Source of the DNA: Cellulomonas sp. SLBN-39 | GTDB taxonomy: Bacteria; Actinomycetota; Actinomycetes; Actinomycetales; Cellulomonadaceae | DNA length: 64,000 nt | Reading direction: 5' to 3' | NCBI RefSeq assembly: GCF_006715865.1 | Contig: NZ_VFOA01000001.1 | Location: 682,001-746,000, forward strand | Shown: piece by piece, positions 1 to 6,926 of the stretch | Layout: every line of letters begins with the position of its first letter | How positions within the stretch are numbered: the stretch's first letter is position 1 | Translations under genes and position numbers: made by a program | The notes under the pieces: model-generated | Told to the model about the DNA's origin: nothing | The model's database searches: none | The model's input: the letters and a program-made list of their open reading frames with translations, nothing else

Positions 1-2607
1 TCCGTCGGCGCCCAGGCCGGCAGGGCTCGATCCGTCGGTGCTCGATCCGTCGGCGCTGGACTCGTCCGCACGCAGGCCGTCCGCGGCGACGGCGGCCTCC
101 ACCACCGCGATCGCCGCGTCCCGGTGCACCACCGCGTCCCGCGCCCCCGCGGCGACGGCCTCCTCCAGCACCGCGAGCGCGTCGGCGGCCCGGCCGGCGG
201 CCAGCAGCCAGTCACCGAGCAGGCCCAGCGCCACCGGGTCCGGGGTGCCCGCGGCCCGGGCGGCGTCGACGGTCGCGACGAGGACGTCGTGGTCGTCCAG
301 GCCCGAGGGGAACGCCAGGGTGCGGTCCGCGCGCGCGGCCACGGCGCGGGCGTCCGCTGCGGCCACCGGGTCGCCGGCGCGGTCCGCGAGGCGGGCGTGC
401 AGCAGGTGCGCGACGGGGGCGGCGTTGCCGAACGGTGTCGGACCGGCCGCCGCCGCGCGGTCGGCCCACGCGAGCGCGCCGACCACGTCGCCCAGCGCGG
501 CGAGGTCGTGCGCCACCAGCAGCAGCGTGCGCGGGTCCGGGGTGCTCAGCGCACCGGCCAGGGCGGCGAGCAGCGGGTCGAGGGGGTCCTCGGCACGGCC
601 GTCCGCGAGCACCCGTGCCGCGGCGTCCTCGTCGCCGGTGCCCCGCAGCGCCACGACCAGGGCGGCCCGGGCGCCGGGGTGCGCGGGGTCGGCGGCGTGC
701 GCGGCCCGGGCGTGCCGCAGCCCGCCCGGGACGTCACCGAGCCGCAGCAGCGCCCGCGCGGCCCCGAGGTGCGCGGGCAGCGTGACGGTCCCGTCCCACG
801 CGGCCTTCGTGAACGCCTCGACCGCGTCGGCGTCGCGGCCCAGACGTGCCAGGGTCAGGCCGCGCTGGAGGGAGAGCTCGCCGCTGCGGGGGTGGAGGTT
901 GCGGTGCAGCAGACGGCCCGCGGCGCGGTCGAGGTGCGCGAGCGACTCCGCGTACCGGCCGCGGGCGCGCTCGCGGGCCGCCAGGGCGAGGTGGGCGTTC
1001 GAGTCGTCGGGGTCGATCGCCAGGACGCGGCGCAGGTACGGCTCGGGGTCGCGCGTGGGGTGGCGGTACTGCTGCAGGTGCGCGGCGGTGAGCAGGAGCT
1101 CGTCGACGGAGGTGAGGTCCGCGGCGTGCGGCGGCACGGTGGCGGTCGCGGGCTCCGCGCCGTCGCCGGGGTGGGCGTGCCAGACGACGACGGTGCGGCC
1201 GGTGGTGTCCTCGACGCGCACGACCACGTCGTCCCGCGAGGTGGCTCCGGGGGCGTCGGCGGTGACGACGCACGGCGCACCGGGGGCGACGGGGGCTGCC
1301 CAGTCGCCGAGCGCGACGCCGACCGGCACGGGCACGCCGGGCTCCGCGGCACCGTCGGGGTCGGCCGCCCAGGCCCGCACCCGCCACGCGGCGGCCCGCA
1401 CCCCGGCGACGGCGATCCGCAGGCGCCCGTCGGCCACGTCGACCGCGACCGCGGCCTCGTCGGTGGCCTGGTGCACGGGACCGGTGCCGTGCACGGGCCA
1501 CCAGCACTGCGTGAAGCGCCGCGTCTCGCCGGGCGCGAGGTGGCTGAAGTCCGGCTGGTTGTCGGTGAACACCCCGGCCATGAGCTCGGCGTACGGACCG
1601 TTCGTGTCGGTCAGGTGCCGGTCCCAGGCCCGGCCGGTGGCGCCCGAGCCCCACGTCCACAGCTTCTTGCCCGGGGCGATCTGCCGGTCGGCGTGGTGGA
1701 CGAGGCCGACGCCGGTGCGGTGGTCGTACGCGCCGAAGAACGCGTCGGCGGTGCCGGTGACCATGTACGACGTCGGCACGGGGATGCGCGTGGGCCGGTC
1801 GAGCCGGTCGGCACCGGGGGTGCGCGCGGCCAGGGCCGGGTAGTCGACCCCGTAGTACGGGCGGTCCGCGTGCGGGTACGCCACGACGGCGCGGCGGGCG
1901 TGGTCGGCGACGTGCGTGACGTCGGTGGGGAAGAACACCTCGACGTCGTCGTGCACCGCGACGGCGGCGTTGGCCCACCACAGGAACGTCTGCGGCTCGT
2001 CCGTGCGGTTGTGCAGGCGCACGTCGAGCTCGAGGCGCGCGACGTCGGGGCGCAGCCGCACCCCGTGGTCGCCGCGCATGCGCTGCAACGGGTCGACGTC
2101 GCCCTGCCAGACCGTCACCGCACCGTCGTCGGACCGCACGACGTGCGTGGACACCGGCAGGAACGTGCCGGGGCGGTGGTGCTGCGGCCAGTTGAGCTCG
2201 ATGCCACCGGACAGCCACGGCCCCGCGAGCCCCACGAGGGCGGGCTTGACCACGTCGTTGCGGTAGACGAGGTCGGTGCCGGTGACCTTGTCGAGCACGA
2301 CGTGGACGCGTCCGCCGACCTCCGGCAGCAGCACGACCCGCAGCCACCGGTTCTCCAGGTGGACGGCCCGCCACGCGCGGGTGCGCGGCTCGGCAGCGAT
2401 GCGGTCGACCAGCGGCAGCGGGTGCACGGCACCCGAGGAGCCCTGGTAGACGCGGCGGCGCAGGTGCTGCGGGAACGGGTCCGGGGCGGCGGGCTCGTAC
2501 GTGCGGATCAGCACGTCCTGCTCCCAGCACGCGACGCCGCCCGCGTCGAGCACCGCCTGCTGGTCGGGCGGTGCGGCGGGGAGCACGAGGCGAGCGTCGT
2601 CGGTCAC
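1..2607 (-). CDS. DUF5107 domain protein with C-terminal TPR repeats, partial
   Basis: At least 869 codons in one open frame; the 3' end lies beyond the window. It starts at a GTG (2607) giving VTDDARLVLPAAPP. The N-terminal ~350 residues have the DUF5107 look: a beta-rich, aldose-epimerase-like fold (GGRVHVVLDKVTGTDLVYRN, later GGIELNWPQHHRPGTF and LWTWGSG). The rest is alanine-rich helical repeats typical of tetratricopeptides (LRRVLAIDPDDSNAHLALAA). Such proteins sit in carbohydrate loci and may bind or process sugars; no catalytic role can be assigned from sequence. It is divergent from an AraC regulator 97 bp away, which may control it. Family call is confident; function is unknown. Confidence 0.8.
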   Translation of the reverse strand, partial: MTDDARLVLPAAPPDQQAVLDAGGVACWEQDVLIRTYEPAAPDPFPQHLRRRVYQGSSGAVHPLPLVDRIAAEPRTRAWRAVHLENRWLRVVLLPEVGGRVHVVLDKVTGTDLVYRNDVVKPALVGLAGPWLSGGIELNWPQHHRPGTFLPVSTHVVRSDDGAVTVWQGDVDPLQRMRGDHGVRLRPDVARLELDVRLHNRTDEPQTFLWWANAAVAVHDDVEVFFPTDVTHVADHARRAVVAYPHADRPYYGVDYPALAARTPGADRLDRPTRIPVPTSYMVTGTADAFFGAYDHRTGVGLVHHADRQIAPGKKLWTWGSGATGRAWDRHLTDTNGPYAELMAGVFTDNQPDFSHLAPGETRRFTQCWWPVHGTGPVHQATDEAAVAVDVADGRLRIAVAGVRAAAWRVRAWAADPDGAAEPGVPVPVGVALGDWAAPVAPGAPCVVTADAPGATSRDDVVVRVEDTTGRTVVVWHAHPGDGAEPATATVPPHAADLTSVDELLLTAAHLQQYRHPTRDPEPYLRRVLAIDPDDSNAHLALAARERARGRYAESLAHLDRAAGRLLHRNLHPRSGELSLQRGLTLARLGRDADAVEAFTKAAWDGTVTLPAHLGAARALLRLGDVPGGLRHARAAHAADPAHPGARAALVVALRGTGDEDAAARVLADGRAEDPLDPLLAALAGALSTPDPRTLLLVAHDLAALGDVVGALAWADRAAAAGPTPFGNAAPVAHLLHARLADRAGDPVAAADARAVAARADRTLAFPSGLDDHDVLVATVDAARAAGTPDPVALGLLGDWLLAAGRAADALAVLEEAVAAGARDAVVHRDAAIAVVEAAVAADGLRADESSADGSSTDGSSPAGLGADG

Positions 2608-2704
2608 GGCGTCGACGCTAGGCGCCGGCCACGGACGGGCATAGGGTCGCACCGCGCATCGGCATGGACGATCCGACGACGACGTCGAGACGAGGGGGCG
2701 GGCC

Positions 2705-3571
2705 GTGGGACGCGCCGACGGGTTCGCCGGCCAGCGGCTGTGCGTGGTGCCGCGGCCCCGGGTCGCCGCCGCGCTGACCCGCGCACCGACCCGCCGGCTG
2801 CTCGTCACCGACGCCGGCGTGTTCACCCGGGCCCGCGACCACCTGCGACGACGCCCCTCCGGCACCCCGGAGGCGGTGTGGCTGCTGTGCACCGCCGGCG
2901 CCGGCTGGGTCGACGTCGACGGCACGCGCACCGACGTCACCGCGGGCACGTGCGTCGTCCTGCCGCCGGGCGTGCCGCACGCGTACGGCGCCGACCGTGC
3001 CGACCCCTGGACGATCTGGTGGTGGCACACCCGCGGCTCCGACGTCGGCGACCTCGTGCGCGGCCTCGACGCGCCGCCCGGCCGGGCCGGGTCCGTCGCC
3101 GTGCGGACCCCCGAGCGGGCGGTGGCACTGGTGGACGAGATCGTCACCACCCTCGAGCGCGGGCAGCAGCCCGCGCACCTGGCGGCCGCCGCGGGGGTCG
3201 CGTGGCACCTGGCCACCTGGCTGGCCGCGCAGCGCACCGCCCCCGACCGCGGCACCCCCGTGGACCGGGCGCTGCGGCACCTCGACGAGCGCCTCGACCG
3301 CGACGTGGGGGTGGCCGAGCTCGCCGCGCTCGTCGGCGTCTCCCCCTCCCACCTGGGCGCGCTGGTGCGGGCCGCGACGGGCGGCGGCGTGCTCGCGTAC
3401 CGCACGGCGGCACGCATGGCCCGCGCCCGGCACCTGCTCGACACCACCGACGCCCCGGTCGCCGAGGTCGCGCGCGCGGTCGGGTACGACGACCCCCTGT
3501 ACTTCTCGCGCCGGTTCCGGCGCACGCACGGCACCAGCCCCACCGCGTACCGCGCGGAGCACAAGGGCTGA
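2705..3571 (+). CDS. AraC-family transcriptional regulator
   Basis: 288 aa, GTG start at 2705 preceded by a GAGGGGG ribosome-binding site. The N-terminal half is a cupin-like ligand-sensing domain (TAGAGWVDVDGTRTDVTAG, then VVLPPGVPHAYGA). The C-terminal ~100 residues are a double helix-turn-helix of the AraC/XylS type (VAELAALVGVSPSHLGALV and VAEVARAVGYDDPLYFSRRF, ending TSPTAYR). Members of this layout bind a sugar and activate a neighbouring operon. It is divergent from the DUF5107 gene, its most likely target; the 97-bp gap would hold the operators. The effector is unknown. Confidence 0.9.
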   Translation: MGRADGFAGQRLCVVPRPRVAAALTRAPTRRLLVTDAGVFTRARDHLRRRPSGTPEAVWLLCTAGAGWVDVDGTRTDVTAGTCVVLPPGVPHAYGADRADPWTIWWWHTRGSDVGDLVRGLDAPPGRAGSVAVRTPERAVALVDEIVTTLERGQQPAHLAAAAGVAWHLATWLAAQRTAPDRGTPVDRALRHLDERLDRDVGVAELAALVGVSPSHLGALVRAATGGGVLAYRTAARMARARHLLDTTDAPVAEVARAVGYDDPLYFSRRFRRTHGTSPTAYRAEHKG

Positions 3572-3641
3572 CGCCTCTCGCCGGCCGCCCGGTACCGCCC
3601 GCACGAGGGCGGCACCGGGCGGGCGCGCGCGCACGGGGCGC

Positions 3642-3800
3642 TCAGCGGATCGCCGACTTGCAGCAGGGCGACAGCACGACGACCGACCCCGCGGCAGGCA
3701 CGGCGGGGCCGGCGGCCGCGGCCGGAGCGGCCGCGGCGGGAACCGCGGCGCCGAGGACGGCGAGCGTGGCGACGGCGAGGGAGACGAGGGACTTGCGCAT
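3642..3800 (-). CDS. small secreted Pro-Cys-Cys-Lys peptide, copy 1 (last of four)
   Basis: 52 aa, ATG start (3800) with a strong GGAGG site. MRKSLVSLAVATLAVLGA is a Sec-type signal sequence, followed by an Ala/Pro linker and the tail LSPCCKSAIR. It is one of four tandem paralogues (3642-4577, all minus strand) that share the signal sequence, the untranslated leader and the tail, but vary in the linker. The two vicinal cysteines are the only ones in the protein. I know of no described family that matches. Possible roles are a processed signalling peptide or a metal/thiol-binding peptide. That it is a real gene is supported by paralogue conservation; the function is inference. Confidence 0.75.
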   Translation of the reverse strand: MRKSLVSLAVATLAVLGAAVPAAAAPAAAAGPAVPAAGSVVVLSPCCKSAIR

Positions 3801-3827
3801 GACGACCTCCGGAAGGGCGGGACGGGC

Positions 3828-3901
3828 GGGGACGGGGCGAGCGGCGAGGGGACGGGCGGGGACGGGACGGGCGCCGGCGGGACGGGCGCCGGCGGGACGG
3901 G
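3828..3901. repeat. GGACGGG-type low-complexity repeat, including an exact 15-bp tandem duplication
   Basis: The spacer between peptide genes 1 and 2 is built of overlapping GGACGGG units. It includes two exact copies of a 15-bp unit (3871-3885 and 3886-3900). A looser version of the same run occurs between copies 2 and 3 (about 4095-4130). It probably reflects duplication by slippage or recombination within the peptide array. Confidence 0.75.
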
Positions 3902-3919
3902 CGGTCGTGGGCACGACCG

Positions 3920-4081
3920 TCATCGGATCGCCTGCTTGCAGCACGGGGACGCGAGGACGACGCCCGTCACCGGTGCGACCACGGACGTCCCGGACGGGGC
4001 CGGCGCGGACGCGGCGGCGGGGGCGGCAGCACCCAGCACGGCGAGCGTGGCGACGGCGAGCGAGACGAGGGACTTGCGCAT
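3920..4081 (-). CDS. small secreted Pro-Cys-Cys-Lys peptide, copy 2
   Basis: 53 aa, ATG start (4081) with the same CGGAGGTCGTC leader as copies 1 and 3. The signal sequence MRKSLVSLAVATLAVLGA is identical to copy 1. A linker rich in Pro, Ala, Ser and Val is followed by the tail LASPCCKQAIR. Residues VLA just before SPCC fit a signal-peptidase -3/-1 rule, so a nonapeptide beginning SPCCKQ could in principle be released, although the hydrophobic core lies further upstream. Copies 2 and 3 are closest to each other in the linker (SVVAPVTG is shared). Function unknown. Confidence 0.75.
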   Translation of the reverse strand: MRKSLVSLAVATLAVLGAAAPAAASAPAPSGTSVVAPVTGVVLASPCCKQAIR

Positions 4082-4212
4082 GACGACCTCCGGAAGGACG
4101 GGACGAGCAGGGACGGGGCGAGCAAGGACGGGAGCGCCGTGGCGACCCGCGGGGGTGGGACGGGCTGTCGCGCGACGGGAGCCGGTGCGAGGTGCGCTCG
4201 TGGTCGCGACCG

Positions 4213-4380
4213 TCACCGGATCGCCTGCTTGCAGCACGGCGAGGCGAGGACGGCACCCGTGACCGGTGCGACCACGGACGGGCCGGACGCGGGCGCGGCG
4301 GGCGACGCCGCGGCGGCGGGAGCGCCGGCACCCAGGACGGCGAGAGCGACGACGGCGAACGAGACGAGGGACTTGCGCAT
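4213..4380 (-). CDS. small secreted Pro-Cys-Cys-Lys peptide, copy 3
   Basis: 55 aa, ATG start (4380) with a GGAGG site. The signal sequence is a slightly diverged MRKSLVSFAVVALAVLGA. The linker contains SVVAPVTG and the tail is LASPCCKQAIR, identical to copy 2. The coding ends of copies 2 and 3 are also nearly identical at the DNA level (the GGATCGCCTGCTTGCAGCAC block), showing recent duplication or gene conversion. It probably belongs to the transcript starting upstream of copy 4. Function unknown. Confidence 0.75.
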   Translation of the reverse strand: MRKSLVSFAVVALAVLGAGAPAAAASPAAPASGPSVVAPVTGAVLASPCCKQAIR

Positions 4381-4451
4381 GACGACCTCCGGGAGAACGG
4401 GACGAACCGGGACGGGACGGGCAGCGGCAGCGGTGCTGCGCGGGGCGGGGA

Positions 4452-4577
4452 TCACTGCCCGGCGGACTTGCAGCACGGGCTCGCCAGCACCTGCTCGGGG
4501 GCGTGCGAGACGACGCCCCCGGCGAGGCCGAGGGCGGTGACGGTGGCGACGAGCACGGCGACGACGGACGACTTCAT
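4452..4577 (-). CDS. small secreted Pro-Cys-Cys-Lys peptide, copy 4 (promoter-proximal)
   Basis: 41 aa, ATG start (4577) after GAAGGAGATCCCC, the best ribosome-binding site of the array. It is the most diverged copy: signal MKSSVVAVLVATVTALGLAG, no long linker, and tail LASPCCKSAGQ. Here signal-peptidase cleavage after VLA would give a signal of normal length (32 residues) and a nine-residue product SPCCKSAGQ, which supports the idea that the CC tail is the active part. It is first in the array and carries the promoter. The XRE/TPR regulator lies 338 bp upstream on the same strand. Function unknown. Confidence 0.75.
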   Translation of the reverse strand: MKSSVVAVLVATVTALGLAGGVVSHAPEQVLASPCCKSAGQ

Positions 4578-4620
4578 GGGGATCTCCTTCGGGCGGGCCG
4601 GACGTTCCGGCTCCTCCCGC

Positions 4621-4649
4621 ATGGTCCCCAGGGCATCTCATGGGTGCAA
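4621..4649 (-). promoter_or_regulatory. sigma-70-type promoter of the peptide array
   Basis: Read on the minus strand: TTGCAC (4649-4644), a 17-nt spacer, then GACCAT (4626-4621). The predicted start of transcription is near 4614, giving a ~37-nt leader with the GAAGGAG site before copy 4. It was found by eye. Confidence 0.5.
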
Positions 4650-4660
4650 TGACTGTGGCC

Positions 4661-4670
4661 AGAGGCCTCT
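4661..4670. promoter_or_regulatory. palindrome AGAGGCCTCT upstream of the peptide promoter
   Basis: A perfect 10-bp palindrome whose centre lies about 51 bp upstream of the predicted start of transcription, just beyond the -35 box. This is where activators usually bind. The adjacent XRE/TPR protein is the natural candidate to bind it. A weak relative (AGAGGGGCCT) occurs at 6289-6298 near the start of that regulator gene. Confidence 0.4.
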
Positions 4671-4760
4671 AGACATCACTCGGGCGCACCTGTGCAGGCG
4701 GACGACTGACCGCATCGTGGGCACGGGACGACCCCCGCCGCCCGGCCGCGGGCACGACGA

Positions 4761-4793
4761 CGCACCCGCCCGGGCATCGCCCGGACGGGTGCG
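4761..4793. terminator. hairpin in the 4578-4915 intergenic region
   Basis: CGCACCCG (4761-4768) pairs with CGGGTGCG (4786-4793), continued by CCGGGC/GCCCGG around an ATC loop, with one unpaired base on each side. It is a second candidate stop signal after the regulator gene. The 338-bp gap holds this hairpin, the stronger one at 4835, and the peptide promoter; no coding sequence was seen in it. Confidence 0.4.
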
Positions 4794-4834
4794 TGGAAGG
4801 GGGCACGTGCGTCCGCGTCGGCGGACGGCACGAC

Positions 4835-4872
4835 GCGGGGGCCCGCGCGCATCGGTGCGCGCGGGCCCCCGC
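4835..4872 (-). terminator. strong hairpin terminator after the XRE/TPR gene
   Basis: A perfect 16-bp stem (4835-4850 with 4857-4872) around a 6-nt loop, 44 bp downstream of the stop codon of the regulator gene. There is no U-tract, as is common in actinomycetes. It separates regulator transcription from the peptide array, which has its own promoter. Confidence 0.7.
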
Positions 4873-4915
4873 GGGACTGCTCAGCGCCGGGTCCGGCGCA
4901 CGGGTCGGCGCCGGG

Positions 4916-6277
4916 TCAGCGCACGGGGTGGAACGCGCTCACGGGCGTCGGGCCGAGCAGCGTCGGGCGCACCCCCACACGGGCCGCCGTCAGCGCCCGC
5001 CGGTACGCCAGCGCGACCTCCTGCGCGTCGTCGCCCGCCTCGCGCAGCGTGTCCCCGAGCCGGCGCCACAGCGCCGCCGCGGGCCGCCCCGTGGCCACCG
5101 TGTCGAGCAGGTCCGCCGAGACGCGCAGCGCCTTGATCGCCCCGGGCCCGTCACCGGACGCCGCCAGCGCGGCCCCGAGCGCCGCGTGCGCGGACGCCGC
5201 GTCCCGCCGCTGACCGCCGGCCAGCAGCTCCGCCGCGTCCTGCGCAGCCGTGACCGCCTCGTCGACGCGCCCCAGCGCGAGCAGCGCCCGCGAGCGCACC
5301 GTGGCCGCGCGGGCCAGCTCGACGCGGGACTCGTCCAGCTCCAGGGCGGCGCGGGACGCGTCGAGGTCGGCGAGCGCCGCCTCGGGGCGCGGCGGCTCGA
5401 CCGCGAGCAGCAGGTGCGCACGGTCCAGGCGCAGACGCGGCACGTCACGGTCGACCTCGTCGGCGCCCGAGAGCGCCAGGGCGGCGTCGATCTGCTCGAC
5501 GGCCTCCTGCGGGCGCCCCACGGCCTCCAGCACGAACGCGAGGTTCCAGCGCACGGACGACAGGCCGCGCGCCGACCCGTGGGCGGCGGCCCGCTCCAGC
5601 AGCGTCCGGGACCGCACGAGGGCGTAGGTGACGTCGCCACGGGTGACGTAGGCCCACACGAGCGTGGACTCCAGGCGCAGCAGGGCGTCGGTCGCGTCGG
5701 CACCGTCGGCGACGGCCGCCAGCAGCTCCTCCCCGCGCGCGACGGCCCGGTGCGGCTCCCCCGCCTCGGTGAGGGCCATGACCAGGCGCGTGGCGGCGTA
5801 CGCGGCGTCCGCGAACCGGCGGGCCGCGACGAGGTCGGCCGCGGTGCGCTCGAGCAGGCCGCACGACGCCTCGAGCTCGCCGGCCAGGTCGAGGGCCTCG
5901 GCGTGCGCGAGCCGCACGCGGGCGGCCGCGTCGACGTCCAGCGGGGCCAGGTCGACCTGCGCGAGCACCTGGGCGGCCGCGGCGGGCTGCCCGACGCGGT
6001 GCAGGCGACGGGCGTGGTCGAGGGCGGCGCGCACGACCCGGGCCGACGCGGACTCCTCGCCCTCGAGCAGGTGGTCGACGGTCACGCCGAGCGCACCGGC
6101 GACGCGGGACAGCGCGAGACGGCCCGGGGCTCGGGAGCCGCGCTCGAGGTGGGAGACGTAGCTGGCGTGCACGCCCGAGGCGCGGGCGAGCTCGGCCTGG
6201 CTCAGGCCCGCGCGCTCGCGGGCATCACGAAGTCGACGACTGACAGGGTGCACGAGCACACAGTAAGCAACACCCAT
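4916..6277 (-). CDS. XRE-type HTH regulator with a long TPR-like region
   Basis: 453 aa from the ATG at 6277. A GTG at 6253 lies 6 nt after TACTGT on the minus strand and would give a leaderless start 8 residues shorter. Residues ~12-70 are an XRE helix-turn-helix (LRDARERAGLSQAELARASG, then VHASYVSHLERGSRAPG). The remaining ~380 residues are amphipathic helical repeats (LAHAEALDLAGELEASCGLL, ALLALGRVDEAVTAAQDAAE). HTH plus TPR is the layout of RRNPP peptide-pheromone receptors in Firmicutes, but also of many uncharacterised actinobacterial regulators. Four small secreted peptides follow directly downstream, making a peptide-sensing role attractive. The family call is firm; the ligand is inference. 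Confidence 0.85.
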   Translation of the reverse strand: MGVAYCVLVHPVSRRLRDARERAGLSQAELARASGVHASYVSHLERGSRAPGRLALSRVAGALGVTVDHLLEGEESASARVVRAALDHARRLHRVGQPAAAAQVLAQVDLAPLDVDAAARVRLAHAEALDLAGELEASCGLLERTAADLVAARRFADAAYAATRLVMALTEAGEPHRAVARGEELLAAVADGADATDALLRLESTLVWAYVTRGDVTYALVRSRTLLERAAAHGSARGLSSVRWNLAFVLEAVGRPQEAVEQIDAALALSGADEVDRDVPRLRLDRAHLLLAVEPPRPEAALADLDASRAALELDESRVELARAATVRSRALLALGRVDEAVTAAQDAAELLAGGQRRDAASAHAALGAALAASGDGPGAIKALRVSADLLDTVATGRPAAALWRRLGDTLREAGDDAQEVALAYRRALTAARVGVRPTLLGPTPVSAFHPVR

Positions 6278-6416
6278 GTCACACGGAAAGAGGGGCCTGA
6301 CACCTCCACCCGTCCGCCGCCCGGTCTGCGCAGGTCCTCCCGGTCCCGGGCGCGGTCCCGCCGGACGGCCCGTGCTCGCCAGGACCGTGACGGACCGCCG
6401 TGCGAGGATCGGGCGC

Positions 6417-6926
6417 ATGACGACCGAGCACGAGACCGTCGCCCCCGCCGCTGCCGCCCCGGCCGGGGCCGACGCGCCCGCCGAGGCGGCCCCGGACCCC
6501 CTGGCCAACGCCGGTGACACGCTCCTGTGGCTCGAGCGGACGGGCACGCGCCGCTACACCGGGCGCTCGTCGCGCGGGGCCGAGGTGCTGATCGGGTCGG
6601 TCGGCGACGAGGGCGCGTTCAGCCCGGGCGAGCTGCTGAAGATCGCGCTGGGCGCGTGCACGGGTCTGTCGTCGGACGCGGCGCTGGCCCGTCGCCTCGG
6701 CGACGACGTGACCGTGACGATCCGCGTGGGCGGCCTGGCGCACCCCACCGAGGACCGGTACCCGGCGCTGACGGAGGAGCTCGAGGTCGACCTGTCCTCG
6801 CTCGAGCCCGACGCGCGCGAGCGGCTGCTGACGGTGGTGCACCGCGCGGTCGACCAGCACTGCACCGTGGGGCGCACGCTCGAGCACGGTGCGACCACCA
6901 CGCTCACGGTGACCGGGGAGCGCTGA
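6417..6926 (+). CDS. OsmC-family protein
   Basis: 169 aa from the ATG at 6417. The N-terminal ~35 residues are a low-complexity Ala/Pro/Glu stretch. The OsmC core follows, with the two cysteines expected for a thiol-dependent peroxidase: GACTG (about residue 80) and QHCTVG (about residue 150). Family members reduce organic hydroperoxides in the cytoplasm. The stop codon overlaps the next ATG (TGATG), so the two genes are likely cotranscribed. Confidence 0.85.
   Translation: MTTEHETVAPAAAAPAGADAPAEAAPDPLANAGDTLLWLERTGTRRYTGRSSRGAEVLIGSVGDEGAFSPGELLKIALGACTGLSSDAALARRLGDDVTVTIRVGGLAHPTEDRYPALTEELEVDLSSLEPDARERLLTVVHRAVDQHCTVGRTLEHGATTTLTVTGER

Noticed and set aside
3828-3901. The GGACGGG run considered as a CRISPR array or origin iterons.
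   Set aside because: No regular repeat-spacer pattern, no cas or rep gene, and the units are short and degenerate.
124-4083. A 1319-codon plus-strand open frame covering the DUF5107 gene, the AraC gene and peptide genes.
   Set aside because: It is an Arg/Gly/Ala-rich antisense or shifted shadow caused by high GC. The DUF5107, AraC and peptide frames have recognisable domains and ribosome-binding sites.
3642-4577. The four small peptides as lipoproteins or lanthipeptide precursors.
   Set aside because: The residue before the first Cys is Pro, which does not fit a lipobox, and no modification enzyme or dedicated exporter is encoded nearby.
6278-6547. Upstream extension of the XRE/TPR protein to a start at 6547.
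   Set aside because: It would run through the divergent OsmC gene and adds a low-complexity stretch before the HTH.
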